A stretch of DNA of 6,485 bases from JAWLFI01 sp041685645 (GCA_041685645.1 JAWLFI010000146.1:1-6485), one strand, 5' to 3'. Counted from the stretch's first letter, positions 1 through 5,771 are shown. The notes: generated by a model not told the origin, from the letters alone. Translations and numbers: made by a program.

Positions 1-41
1 ATGCCCAGTAAGAGTGTGAAAATCAGTATTTTGCTTGACAT
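1..41 (-). CDS. Start of an exported protein (partial, runs off window)
   Basis: An ATG at 41-39 opens a frame that continues to the window edge and reads MSSKILIFTLLLG. This is a short basic N-terminus followed by a hydrophobic run, the pattern of a Sec signal peptide. It begins 19 bases after the stop of the usher-like gene, on the same strand and with no hairpin between them, so it is probably the next gene of the operon. Only 13 codons are visible, so no function can be assigned. By analogy with Csu-type operons, where a tip adhesin gene follows the usher gene, a tip or adhesin subunit is a reasonable guess, but that is inference only. A chance short frame cannot be excluded. Confidence 0.5.
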   Translation of the reverse strand, partial: MSSKILIFTLLLG

Positions 42-60
42 AATAGTAAGATACAACTTT

Positions 61-2709
61 TTAGTTTTTAAATTGAATGACCTCTTCTTTTTCCTTCATT
101 ACAAGAGTAATCTCAGTAGTTTCGCCGGGTAATACCGTTACAGATCCCCGTGATTTCATCTCGAAATTTCGGCTCCATCCGGAATCCAGTAGCTGGTAGC
201 TCCATTCACCCGGCATGAGTTGAATCCACTCAAAAGAGCCATCTTTGTTCACTTCGGTCACTTTTGTTTCATCCTCATTCTGCAAGCGCATAATCATATG
301 GGACGGAGCTTGTCTGTCTTTCAGTTCAAATTCAATCCGGCCCTTAACCTGACCTGTAGTGGTAAGAATAAGTTTGATTTCCTTTTTTTCAGCTGGTCCC
401 AGGCTTACTTTTCTGGAATAACCATTGAGCGGGCGATCAAATAAAGGGAGGCTATTTTTGTCGATAAATAATTGGTGCTCTCCCGGTCGGATACCACGGA
501 AAAGGAATTGTCCTTCCGAGTCGGTCACAGCGGTTTGCCCGGCAAATTTCAGTGTAATTCCCTCTACATTTTGGTTTTCCTTCGGCAGGATTGCTCCCGA
601 CAAGTCTGCGATGTCTTTCCGTTTGGATAAGGCCAGATTAATTTCATATAAATAAGAAAGCGACAAGAAATAGTTTCGTTGATCCAGGGTGTTTCTAAAA
701 ATATTATAACTAAAAAAGCCAGAGAGTTGATGGGGGCCCCAGTTGACATTTATACTAGAGTTAATCAGACTTCGATCTTCATTTACTTGTTCCAGAAGGA
801 AGTTGTTACGGTAATTGATTGTGGCTGACAGATATTTATTCCAATGGTAACCGGCATTGATTCCGTAAAGGAAAATATTGGTGACTTGTTGATCATATCG
901 GTTGGTTCTCAGATATTGCCCCAATCCACCCAGCTGGAAATTTCGTCCCAATTGCATATTGAATTGGTTGAGGAAATTAAAACTTGCTTGTGTGCTTTGG
1001 CCGGTCTCAGCGAGAAGGTTGGTGGTCTCTCCCACTTCCGCTTCTGACCTCCATTGAAACTTATTTTTACGAAATCGGAATCTCATCCTCACTGTGTTTT
1101 CGTTGTAGTGGAATCGCTTAGGTTCAAATCGATCTTCTCCGGTGCGTCGAACCACGCCCATGAGGAGAAATGCGCTTTTTGATAAGCGATAACTCACATT
1201 GAGAAATTGCGAGGTCACGAACGGAGCGGCCACCTGAAAGGTATCCAGTGAGGGATTGGAAATGTTATAGGTTCCATTCAGGCTAAACGACCATCTATCA
1301 ATGGAATAGTTGGCATTGGAGTTAATGATGGTCGAATTATTGAAAAAGCCCCGGTAATTGCGATCCGAATGCAAGGCATTGACATTGAGACCGAAGCGAG
1401 AAAATTTAGCGCGAAGATCTGCACTGGCTCCAAAACCGATGGACTCCGCTTGTTGGCTTGCGGAGACTTCGGCATCGAATTTGATATTTCGCATGACAAA
1501 CTCCGACCCCAGCCCAATGAGGTGTGCTGTATTTTGTTCATTGAATCTCTTTTGAAGTCCGGTTAGTTTCACATTCCAGGATTCATTGACGAAATATCGC
1601 CCGGAAAGCGCCGCTATAGAAGAAATATCCCGATTGAACCGGGGGCGATGATACATGGCATTTGCGCTCCATTTGCCCCATCTTTGATTTATGGAAATTC
1701 CTCTGGCAAATCGGCCAAATTCCATCAGACGACTGACGCGAAAAGAATGATCGCCCAACAAGACTGAAGTTCCTCCGCTTTCGTAAGTCAGGGCATATTG
1801 GTCAAAATTTCCGACCCGAGTAACTTTGAATTGATTGGGACCGCGTAAAAACAATTTGATTTTATGGTTCCTGTCCTGATCCAGAAAGCCCGCTCCCTGA
1901 ACCAGGAACTGATAGGCATCATCGTAATCCCCTGACGATCGGCCGCCAACATATGATCCTCCAATTTTTATGGGAAACCTGTGATGAGGATCGTATTTGG
2001 CTTCCTCAAGAGGTATCACTTTTGTACTATTCATCAAACGCTCCTTCCAAACATTGGAATCAATATTCAAAGTTAAATCCATATAAAAAGAATAGGGTAT
2101 ATTTCTTTGGGAAGATTTTGGAGCAAGCCCATTGAGGTTTAACGTTCTTTGACTGCCCGGCTGAATAATTAGCGTATCACCTATATCTACCCGGCCTCTT
2201 TCTGACTCCACTTTAACGGTCTCGACTGTATTTCCCCTATTTGAAATCAGGTAAGAAAACGCAAATGACTCACCGGCTGGGACTTGTTCGGGCCCATTGA
2301 CAAACTCGGCCCTCATATCGATCAAGCGAGGCACTTTAGTTACAACTTCCCTTACAACTATCAGCTCATCGGATTCTGAGCGATATAATTCCAGGTTTAG
2401 CTTTTTTGATCCTGCTCTGGATGATGGATGTGTTTCAACGACATAAATAAGTAAGTCGCTAGACTTTGGCAACAAAGTAATTCGAGAGGCCGGTCCTGAC
2501 AATACTTTCCAATCATCAGAAGGCAATACGAGTTCAGGTCGTAAAATCAATGTATCCCCTCCATTATGAGTGCATCGAAAGACAAAGGTTTCATGTGAAC
2601 CAGGCTGAATGCTTTTAGGTGCCCTAACGACAGAAAGGTCAGTTTGAGCCTTTATAGCTAAGCCCGAGACACAAAAAATGAGAATATGTAGAACTTTGAA
2701 CCACCTCAT
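61..2709 (-). CDS. Usher-like outer-membrane beta-barrel protein with N- and C-terminal Ig-like domains
   Basis: This 882-residue protein has a signal peptide (1-21, cleavage near IKA|QTD). Two Ig-like/NEW3-like beta-sandwich domains follow (about 22-127 and 128-232). A long region of alternating polar/hydrophobic, aromatic-rich strands (about 245-695) fits a beta barrel of some 20-24 strands. Two C-terminal beta-sandwich domains come last: about 702-782 is carboxypeptidase-regulatory-like, with TDSEGQF near 729-735 and GIRPGEHQL, and about 785-872 has NKDGSF and LMPGEW. Early in the barrel, residues 319-340 (GD-S-F...S-L...GR-ARGI) resemble the GD...RG motif of fimbrial ushers. There is no N-terminal plug or TonB box, so a SusC/TonB-dependent receptor is unlikely. 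The start overlaps the stop of the chaperone-like gene by ATGA, implying translational coupling. Inferred role: outer-membrane pore that secretes and assembles the small beta-rich subunits. Alternative: an unrelated surface barrel with Ig domains. Confidence 0.6.
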   Translation of the reverse strand: MRWFKVLHILIFCVSGLAIKAQTDLSVVRAPKSIQPGSHETFVFRCTHNGGDTLILRPELVLPSDDWKVLSGPASRITLLPKSSDLLIYVVETHPSSRAGSKKLNLELYRSESDELIVVREVVTKVPRLIDMRAEFVNGPEQVPAGESFAFSYLISNRGNTVETVKVESERGRVDIGDTLIIQPGSQRTLNLNGLAPKSSQRNIPYSFYMDLTLNIDSNVWKERLMNSTKVIPLEEAKYDPHHRFPIKIGGSYVGGRSSGDYDDAYQFLVQGAGFLDQDRNHKIKLFLRGPNQFKVTRVGNFDQYALTYESGGTSVLLGDHSFRVSRLMEFGRFARGISINQRWGKWSANAMYHRPRFNRDISSIAALSGRYFVNESWNVKLTGLQKRFNEQNTAHLIGLGSEFVMRNIKFDAEVSASQQAESIGFGASADLRAKFSRFGLNVNALHSDRNYRGFFNNSTIINSNANYSIDRWSFSLNGTYNISNPSLDTFQVAAPFVTSQFLNVSYRLSKSAFLLMGVVRRTGEDRFEPKRFHYNENTVRMRFRFRKNKFQWRSEAEVGETTNLLAETGQSTQASFNFLNQFNMQLGRNFQLGGLGQYLRTNRYDQQVTNIFLYGINAGYHWNKYLSATINYRNNFLLEQVNEDRSLINSSINVNWGPHQLSGFFSYNIFRNTLDQRNYFLSLSYLYEINLALSKRKDIADLSGAILPKENQNVEGITLKFAGQTAVTDSEGQFLFRGIRPGEHQLFIDKNSLPLFDRPLNGYSRKVSLGPAEKKEIKLILTTTGQVKGRIEFELKDRQAPSHMIMRLQNEDETKVTEVNKDGSFEWIQLMPGEWSYQLLDSGWSRNFEMKSRGSVTVLPGETTEITLVMKEKEEVIQFKN

Positions 2710-3488
2710 TCATCGAGTTCAATATTTAGCCGATATCCAAAACGACCAAAGTTTCGTGTTTTAGCAATAATGACGCCTTCATAGGTACCCTCTGCTTCAT
2801 CAGCATCAATGGGTAATATGACTTTTCGACATAGGCCCGGGTATAGTTTAGTTGGGGAATCAGCGACATGCTGAATACTTTTCTCTCCTGAACCGAAGAG
2901 TTCCAATTCAAAATGAACCCATAAAATGCGTGAAGCAGAATTTTTCATATGTAGTACTACTCCTTCCTGTTCTGAGTCGTAGTACACGGAATCAAACTCC
3001 ATATCTCCTTCTCCGCCACCGCATTCAGCAATGATTTGAATGGCGTATCGAAAGTTCGTGTTCACTTTCACTGAGCCCTCTACTACATTCGTATCTAAAT
3101 CCGGAACATTTTCAACCATAATGAAGCTCCAATAGCTCCCTTCTAATTCCATGCCTTCGGGTTTGTTCAATTGATATTGCAGCTCTAAACTCTCATTGGG
3201 CTCCAAGACCTCTTCAATAGAAGATAGGGTAATCCATTCTGCAGTGGAACGCGAGCTTGAGGATGGAGATAGGAATTTCGTTCCTTCTTCACAGTTCATG
3301 CCTAAATCAGACAAATATATCTTCACTCGCTCTGCTTTAGTTCCCAAATTTTTCATTTTGATCAAACCGCGGTCAGAAGAACGAGTACTAAGCTCGTGAA
3401 TATGACTCAGTCCATTCGTCACAACAATTCTAGCCTCGACACTCACAAAAAAAGAGGCGACAAATACGATAGTTAGGAGAATTCGCAT
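2706..3488 (-). CDS. PapD-like two-domain periplasmic chaperone (putative)
   Basis: This 260-residue protein has a signal peptide (1-19, cleavage near VEA|RIV) and two beta-sandwich domains, about 20-155 and 162-258, close to the usual size of pilus chaperones. Domain 1 follows the chaperone pattern by eye: a strand with conserved asparagine (LIKMKNLG, 42-49), EWITL (84-88), a 'L-P-ES-L' stretch (95-101), then GSYWSFIMVENVP (117-129), which parallels the 'ES-FWL-...-IP' strand of PapD/FimC. Three cysteines are present (66, 156, 220). The gene lies between subunit C and the usher-like gene and overlaps the latter by four bases. Role by inference: periplasmic holder of the secreted subunits. 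The match is by pattern only; WxL-interacting proteins (DUF916) and other PapD-like sandwiches are alternatives. No Shine-Dalgarno is seen, as usual in Bacteroidota. Confidence 0.6.
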   Translation of the reverse strand: MRILLTIVFVASFFVSVEARIVVTNGLSHIHELSTRSSDRGLIKMKNLGTKAERVKIYLSDLGMNCEEGTKFLSPSSSSRSTAEWITLSSIEEVLEPNESLELQYQLNKPEGMELEGSYWSFIMVENVPDLDTNVVEGSVKVNTNFRYAIQIIAECGGGEGDMEFDSVYYDSEQEGVVLHMKNSASRILWVHFELELFGSGEKSIQHVADSPTKLYPGLCRKVILPIDADEAEGTYEGVIIAKTRNFGRFGYRLNIELDE

Positions 3489-3513
3489 GACAGGTTTTCA
3501 TTTAATTAATAAG

Positions 3514-3540
3514 AAAGCCGGGAACAATTGCCCCGACCTT
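3514..3540 (-). terminator. Leaky terminator or attenuator hairpin between subunit C and chaperone-like gene
   Basis: On the minus strand AAGGTCGGG (3540-3532) pairs with CCCGGCTTT (3522-3514) over nine pairs, two of them G-U, around a nine-base loop. It is followed by a broken T-rich stretch rather than a clean U run. It lies 30 bases after the subunit C stop and 25 bases before the chaperone-like start. A partly effective terminator here would give much subunit mRNA and little chaperone/usher mRNA, as in many pilus operons. No independent strong promoter for the chaperone-like gene is obvious. Confidence 0.45.
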
Positions 3541-3569
3541 CAAATATACTATTAATCTTTGGGTCTTTA

Positions 3570-3665
3570 CTACTCTTCACTGATGGTATAAGTAACAGTT
3601 ATTAGGATATAAATCATTGCCCGCTTCGAAAGTACTCCAATTACCTTGTAAAGAAATATTTTGAT
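3570..3665 (-). pseudogene. 3' end of a third subunit paralogue (subunit C), truncated by gap and frameshifted
   Basis: Reading out of the gap on the minus strand gives QNISLQGNWSTFEAGNDLYP, then the frame breaks. The next frame continues ITVTYTISEE and a TAG stop. Removing one A at 3602-3603 joins them into FEAGNDLYPITVTYTISEE, which matches the C-termini of the two intact paralogues at 16 of 19 positions against subunit A. The 46 bases from AATGA/T to GAG compare with 45 in subunit A, so there is exactly one extra base. The rest of the gene (some 165 codons) must lie in the gap. As assembled, the protein would end ...YPNNCYLYHQ and lose its last strand. This may be a real inactivating mutation, or an error near the contig end about 60 bases away. 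It directly precedes the chaperone-like gene. Confidence 0.75.
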
Positions 3666-3765
3666 NNNNNNNNNNNNNNNNNNNNNNNNNNNNNNNNNNN
3701 NNNNNNNNNNNNNNNNNNNNNNNNNNNNNNNNNNNNNNNNNNNNNNNNNNNNNNNNNNNNNNNNN
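3666..3765. other. Assembly gap (100 Ns)
   Basis: Exactly 100 Ns, the conventional length for a scaffold gap of unknown size. The true gap must be larger, because about 500 bases of subunit C coding sequence plus its promoter are missing between the visible C-terminal codons and the terminators of subunit A. Near-identical tandem paralogues in the gap could have caused the assembly break. Confidence 0.95.
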
Positions 3766-3784
3766 GGAGCAATAAACCAAAAAT

Positions 3785-3812
3785 AAAGCCAGGTCGTTTC
3801 CAACCTGGCTTT
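3785..3812 (-). terminator. Second (distal) rho-independent terminator after subunit A
   Basis: A perfect 10-bp inverted repeat AAAGCCAGGT / ACCTGGCTTT encloses an 8-base loop. On the minus strand it runs straight into TTTATTTTTGG, a good U-rich tail. It lies 15 bases beyond the first terminator and shields whatever lies in the gap from subunit A transcription. Confidence 0.75.
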
Positions 3813-3826
3813 GTCAACAGCAAACA

Positions 3827-3858
3827 AAAAAATGCCGGAAAGTCTCCCGACATTTTTT
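3827..3858 (-). terminator. Proximal rho-independent terminator after subunit A
   Basis: On the minus strand AAAAAATGTCGG pairs with CCGGCATTTTTT over twelve positions, one of them a G-U pair, around an 8-base loop, and ends in a T run. It starts 25 bases after the subunit A stop. The stem has A/T tracts on both sides, so it could also act on the plus strand. Together with the hairpin at 3785-3812 it makes a tandem terminator, typical of a strongly expressed gene. Confidence 0.85.
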
Positions 3859-3882
3859 CGTTTTATTTGCCTTTAAATCATC

Positions 3883-4473
3883 TTACTCTTCACTTAAAGT
3901 GTAAGTAACCGTTATTGGGGCTGTGTCATTTCCCGCCTCGAAGGTATCGAAGTCCGTTACTTTCAAGTCGTACTGTAATGCATATCCATCAGCTGCTTCA
4001 TCTGTCCCCGTCCAGGCAATCTTAGAGATATCAGTCACCATATCTTGAGATGTTCCACTTCGCAAAGATTGAGTTGAACCATAAGTTCCTTGCGGATTAG
4101 GACCTCCACCAAAAGCTCCTGCGACGAATGATAAGTCGATATCCCAACCTGCTCCTTCAAAGCCTGAAGCCGCTACAGATATTTTATAGGTGTTAGTACC
4201 TCCCTGAGGATTAAAAACTGTGTAATGTAAACGGTTATCACTATTTGTAGCGATAACAGAGCCTTCTTGTATTTCCTCACCAGCTTCAGTCGATCCATAA
4301 TCACCATTCAATGAAATGTTCACATCAGTAGGCGATACTACATCTAATAAGGACACTCCACTAAATTCCACGTTGATATCGTGACCGCTTGTAGTTTGTG
4401 CGAATGAGTTTTGCGTTACAAACAAAGCTCCGGTTATGAGTAAAACTGAGAAGAGATTTTTCAAATTTTTCAT
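3883..4473 (-). CDS. Secreted beta-rich protein, putative pilus-like subunit (subunit A)
   Basis: This 196-residue protein has a signal peptide (1-25, cleavage near SFA|QTT) and a mature part of about 171 residues that looks all-beta and rich in Thr, Gly and Ser. By eye it shares about half its residues with the 201-residue protein at 5120-5725, including HD(I/V), NRLHYT, GWDI, SLRS, WTGTD and the C-terminal FEAGN-TAPIT-TYTLSEE. The last strand alternates hydrophobic and Thr residues (I187, V189, Y191, L193), similar to the G-strand end of archaic pilins (spore coat U type, 'DT-TVTVTY'). No lipobox and no type IX secretion C-terminal domain is visible. Inferred role: polymerising or surface subunit handled by the chaperone/usher-like pair downstream. 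Its own sigma-54-type promoter, A-rich leader and tandem terminators suggest a separate, highly expressed unit, perhaps the major subunit. Confidence 0.75.
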   Translation of the reverse strand: MKNLKNLFSVLLITGALFVTQNSFAQTTSGHDINVEFSGVSLLDVVSPTDVNISLNGDYGSTEAGEEIQEGSVIATNSDNRLHYTVFNPQGGTNTYKISVAASGFEGAGWDIDLSFVAGAFGGGPNPQGTYGSTQSLRSGTSQDMVTDISKIAWTGTDEAADGYALQYDLKVTDFDTFEAGNDTAPITVTYTLSEE

Positions 4474-4505
4474 GTTTTTTGTTTTTTGTCTTTTGCTTTT
4501 CTGTT
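4474..4505 (-). promoter_or_regulatory. A-rich untranslated leader of subunit A
   Basis: On the mRNA strand the bases before the ATG are almost entirely A with scattered C/G, including two CAAAAAA units. No Shine-Dalgarno is present. A-rich leaders are known to favour translation in Bacteroidota, so strong translation is expected. The predicted transcript start from the sigma-54-type promoter is near 4510, making this nearly the whole leader. Confidence 0.5.
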
Positions 4506-4519
4506 GATACTTTCATAGT

Positions 4520-4536
4520 TGCGATATTCGTGCCAA
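4520..4536 (-). promoter_or_regulatory. Sigma-54-type -24/-12 promoter of subunit A
   Basis: The minus strand reads TTGGCACG-AATA-TCGCA. The sigma-54 consensus is TGGCACG-N4-TTGCA/T, so the -24 element is perfect and the -12 element has one mismatch (C for T), with GG and GC at the correct spacing. The start codon is about 47 bases downstream of the -12 element. The same TTGGCACG occurs at the equivalent position upstream of the paralogue. Confidence 0.65.
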
Positions 4537-4600
4537 CATCAAACCAATCAATACACTCCTGAATAACAGTTATTTACACATGATCACGAAACCAGCTTCA

Positions 4601-4634
4601 TTCCATTTAGCATAAATTATTCCATTTTTTGGAA
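4601..4634 (-). promoter_or_regulatory. Putative enhancer-binding-protein sites upstream of subunit A
   Basis: TTCCA-N5-TGGAA forms a perfect palindrome at 4620-4634. A second TTCCA lies exactly 19 bases away at 4601-4605, within a direct repeat of ATTCCATTT. The palindrome is centred about 117 bases upstream of the expected transcript start, in the usual range for upstream activating sites of sigma-54 activators. An identical 17-base core, TTATTCCATTTTTTGGA, recurs upstream of subunit B with the same 19-base spacing to a TTCCA. Confidence 0.55.
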
Positions 4635-4772
4635 ATTATTGGGTATTGGATACAGAAAATGGGCAGTAAGAGTGCCCCTTTGTTCACTCTTTACTTTTGA
4701 GTCTGCTCCAAAAACCCTTTCTATTCCGAATGGCTGCAAAATACAAGCATTTTTCGCCCTGCGGGCTGAAGC

Positions 4773-4869
4773 TCATTCAAATCCTTGAGTTTATAATATT
4801 TTACAAAAATTGACTGGAGATGCACTTTCAAACCAAGATACCCAAAATTGGTCCTTTAGATTTGAATGA
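4773..4869. repeat. 11-bp inverted repeat pair
   Basis: TCATTCAAATC at 4773-4783 is the exact reverse complement of GATTTGAATGA at 4859-4869, with 75 bases between them. The function is unknown; it may reflect an old insertion or a long-range stem. Confidence 0.4.
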
Positions 4870-4874
4870 ATTCG

Positions 4875-4886
4875 AGGGTTAACCCT
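4875..4886. repeat. 12-bp perfect palindrome AGGGTTAACCCT
   Basis: A self-complementary 12-mer in noncoding DNA, 6 bases after the second arm of the 11-bp inverted repeat. It could be a protein-binding site or part of a repeat relic. No nearby start codon suggests a regulated gene. Confidence 0.35.
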
Positions 4887-4944
4887 TTGATAAACAATTG
4901 GTTTCCAACATATTTTCATATACATCAGCAATTCTTGTCGCAAA

Positions 4945-5011
4945 GTTTATGAATAATACGGGTTAAACTGACTTTTCTATGTGCCATAACGTTTATGAAT
5001 AATGCGGGTTA
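4945..5011. repeat. Pair of 21-bp direct repeats (20/21 identical), period 46
   Basis: The copies lie at 4945-4965 and 4991-5011. Both begin GTTTATGAATAAT and end CGGGTTA, differing only by A/G at one internal position. The sequences around them are unrelated. Two copies at 46-base spacing in noncoding DNA may be a repeat-family remnant, the ends of a small degenerate element or tandem binding sites. Nothing in the window decides between these. Confidence 0.6.
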
Positions 5012-5119
5012 GGTTCTCTGTTCAAATTGGTGTGGAAAACTCGTCAGGTATATATCGTCCAACCTATCAAGAATGAAGAATTTCAGTCGCGTGACAACAG
5101 CCTTAAATAATAAAACTTA

Positions 5120-5725
5120 CTACTCTTCGCTGAGTGTATAGGTAAGGGTGATGGGGGCAGTGGTATTTCCCGCCTCGAAATTATTTATATCCGTAATTTT
5201 CAATTGGTAGTTCAATTGGTATCCCTGAGTCTCCACATCAGTACCTGTCCAACACACATTATTGAGGCCACCTAATAAGTTGGCCGATGGCGGCGCCGAT
5301 CGGAGGGATAATAAAGGAGTGTATATATTGCCATTCGCTCCGGAATGAGCAAAGTCTCCCGGAGTAATAGCTAATTCAATGTCCCAGCCCTGGCCTTCCA
5401 TTCCGGAAACATCAACTGCAATTTTATATTGAGCCCAGGGAGTGGCGTTAAATATAGTATAATGAAGGCGGTTTTCACTATTCTCTGCCAAGACCGTACC
5501 GTTGTCCACTGATTCTCCAGCAATTAGCCCGCTCCCCAAATCTGCTTCCAAAACAAGGTCTACGTCTGAGGCAGAAACGACATCCATTAAAACCACCTCA
5601 GTAAATTCTATAAAAACATCGTGAGAGGCTGTTGCCGGGCCTTGTCCATAAATAATAGGATACATGCCACCCAATCCCAAAAAAGAACAGATGAGCACAA
5701 ATCTTATATCTAGAATATTTTTCAC
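5120..5725 (-). CDS. Secreted beta-rich protein, putative pilus-like subunit (subunit B)
   Basis: This 201-residue paralogue of the protein at 3883-4473 has a signal peptide of about 27 residues (cleavage near IYG|QGP) and an all-beta-looking mature part. The start is a GTG. An in-frame TAG lies a few codons upstream with no ATG between, and the resulting MKN matches the paralogue's N-terminus, so GTG is well supported. Shared landmarks include HDVFIEF (35-41), NRLHYT (85-90), GWDIEL (113-118), LRS (141-143), WTGTD (159-163) and FEAGNTTAPITLTYTLSEE at the end, 17 of 19 identical to subunit A. One cysteine sits in the mature part (158). It has its own sigma-54-type promoter with a poorer -12 element and a GTG start, suggesting lower expression than subunit A. 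Inferred role: minor or alternative subunit of the same surface structure. Confidence 0.75.
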   Translation of the reverse strand: MKNILDIRFVLICSFLGLGGMYPIIYGQGPATASHDVFIEFTEVVLMDVVSASDVDLVLEADLGSGLIAGESVDNGTVLAENSENRLHYTIFNATPWAQYKIAVDVSGMEGQGWDIELAITPGDFAHSGANGNIYTPLLSLRSAPPSANLLGGLNNVCWTGTDVETQGYQLNYQLKITDINNFEAGNTTAPITLTYTLSEE

Positions 5726-5740
5726 TATATTGTACTATGA

Positions 5741-5757
5741 CCCATAGTAGATATGGG
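5741..5757. promoter_or_regulatory. Inverted repeat over the start region of the subunit B promoter
   Basis: CCCATA-N5-TATGGG, a perfect 6-bp inverted repeat, overlaps the -12 element and the predicted transcript start (near 5746) of subunit B. It could be an operator for a repressor or a small stem at the 5' end of the mRNA. No such repeat is present at the subunit A promoter, so it would distinguish control of the two genes. Confidence 0.35.
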
Positions 5758-5771
5758 AAAAAACGTGCCAA
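5755..5771 (-). promoter_or_regulatory. Sigma-54-type -24/-12 promoter of subunit B (imperfect -12)
   Basis: The minus strand reads TTGGCACG-TTTT-TTCCC. The -24 element is perfect and identical to that of subunit A. The -12 element has TTCC where the consensus is TTGC, so one of the two most conserved bases is missing. The support comes mainly from the conserved position relative to the upstream TTCCA sites and to the paralogous gene. Confidence 0.5.

Larger units (their letters stand above)
4635..5119. other. Noncoding stretch between subunit A promoter and subunit B
   Basis: No convincing gene is seen on either strand; the longest frames are short and unlike proteins. It holds a small inverted repeat GGGCA-N7-TGCCC (4661-4677), an 11-bp inverted repeat (4773-4783 with 4859-4869), a 12-bp palindrome (4875-4886) and a 21-bp direct repeat pair (listed separately). 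No clear terminator follows the subunit B stop. The mix of short repeats could be the worn remains of a mobile element, but no terminal repeats or transposase fragment could be identified. Confidence 0.5.

Noticed and set aside
220..2135. Several plus-strand open frames of 60-76 codons inside the usher-like gene, plus minus-strand out-of-frame ones
   Set aside because: They are antisense or off-frame shadows of a long, well-supported coding region and show no protein-like composition or start signals.
61..2709. SusC/TonB-dependent receptor reading of the 882-residue protein
   Set aside because: The carboxypeptidase-regulatory-like domain is C-terminal, there is no N-terminal plug or TonB box, and no SusD-like partner lies nearby.
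3541..3548. TATATTTG on the minus strand as a Bacteroidota -7 promoter element for the chaperone-like gene
   Set aside because: No TTG-type -33 element is at the right distance, so a promoter was not called.
3641..3853. Minus-strand open frames running through the gap
   Set aside because: They are open only because Ns carry no stops, and they pass through two terminator hairpins. Only the tail at 3570-3665 has homology support.
9..4673. Shared string CAGTAAGAGTG near the left edge and at 4664
   Set aside because: One copy lies in a signal-peptide coding segment and the other in noncoding DNA with unrelated flanks; an 11-base match can be chance.
4945..5011. CRISPR array
   Set aside because: Only two copies, short repeat, no further spacing pattern and no cas genes.
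3883..5725. Type V (FimA/Mfa) pilins
   Set aside because: The subunits have ordinary signal peptides with no lipobox cysteine, and no FimA-like motif is visible. The cysteine in the B signal peptide lies in the hydrophobic core, not at a cleavage site.
3883..5725. Type IX secretion cargo
   Set aside because: The C-termini end in ITVTYTLSEE and lack the longer sorting domain typical of that pathway.
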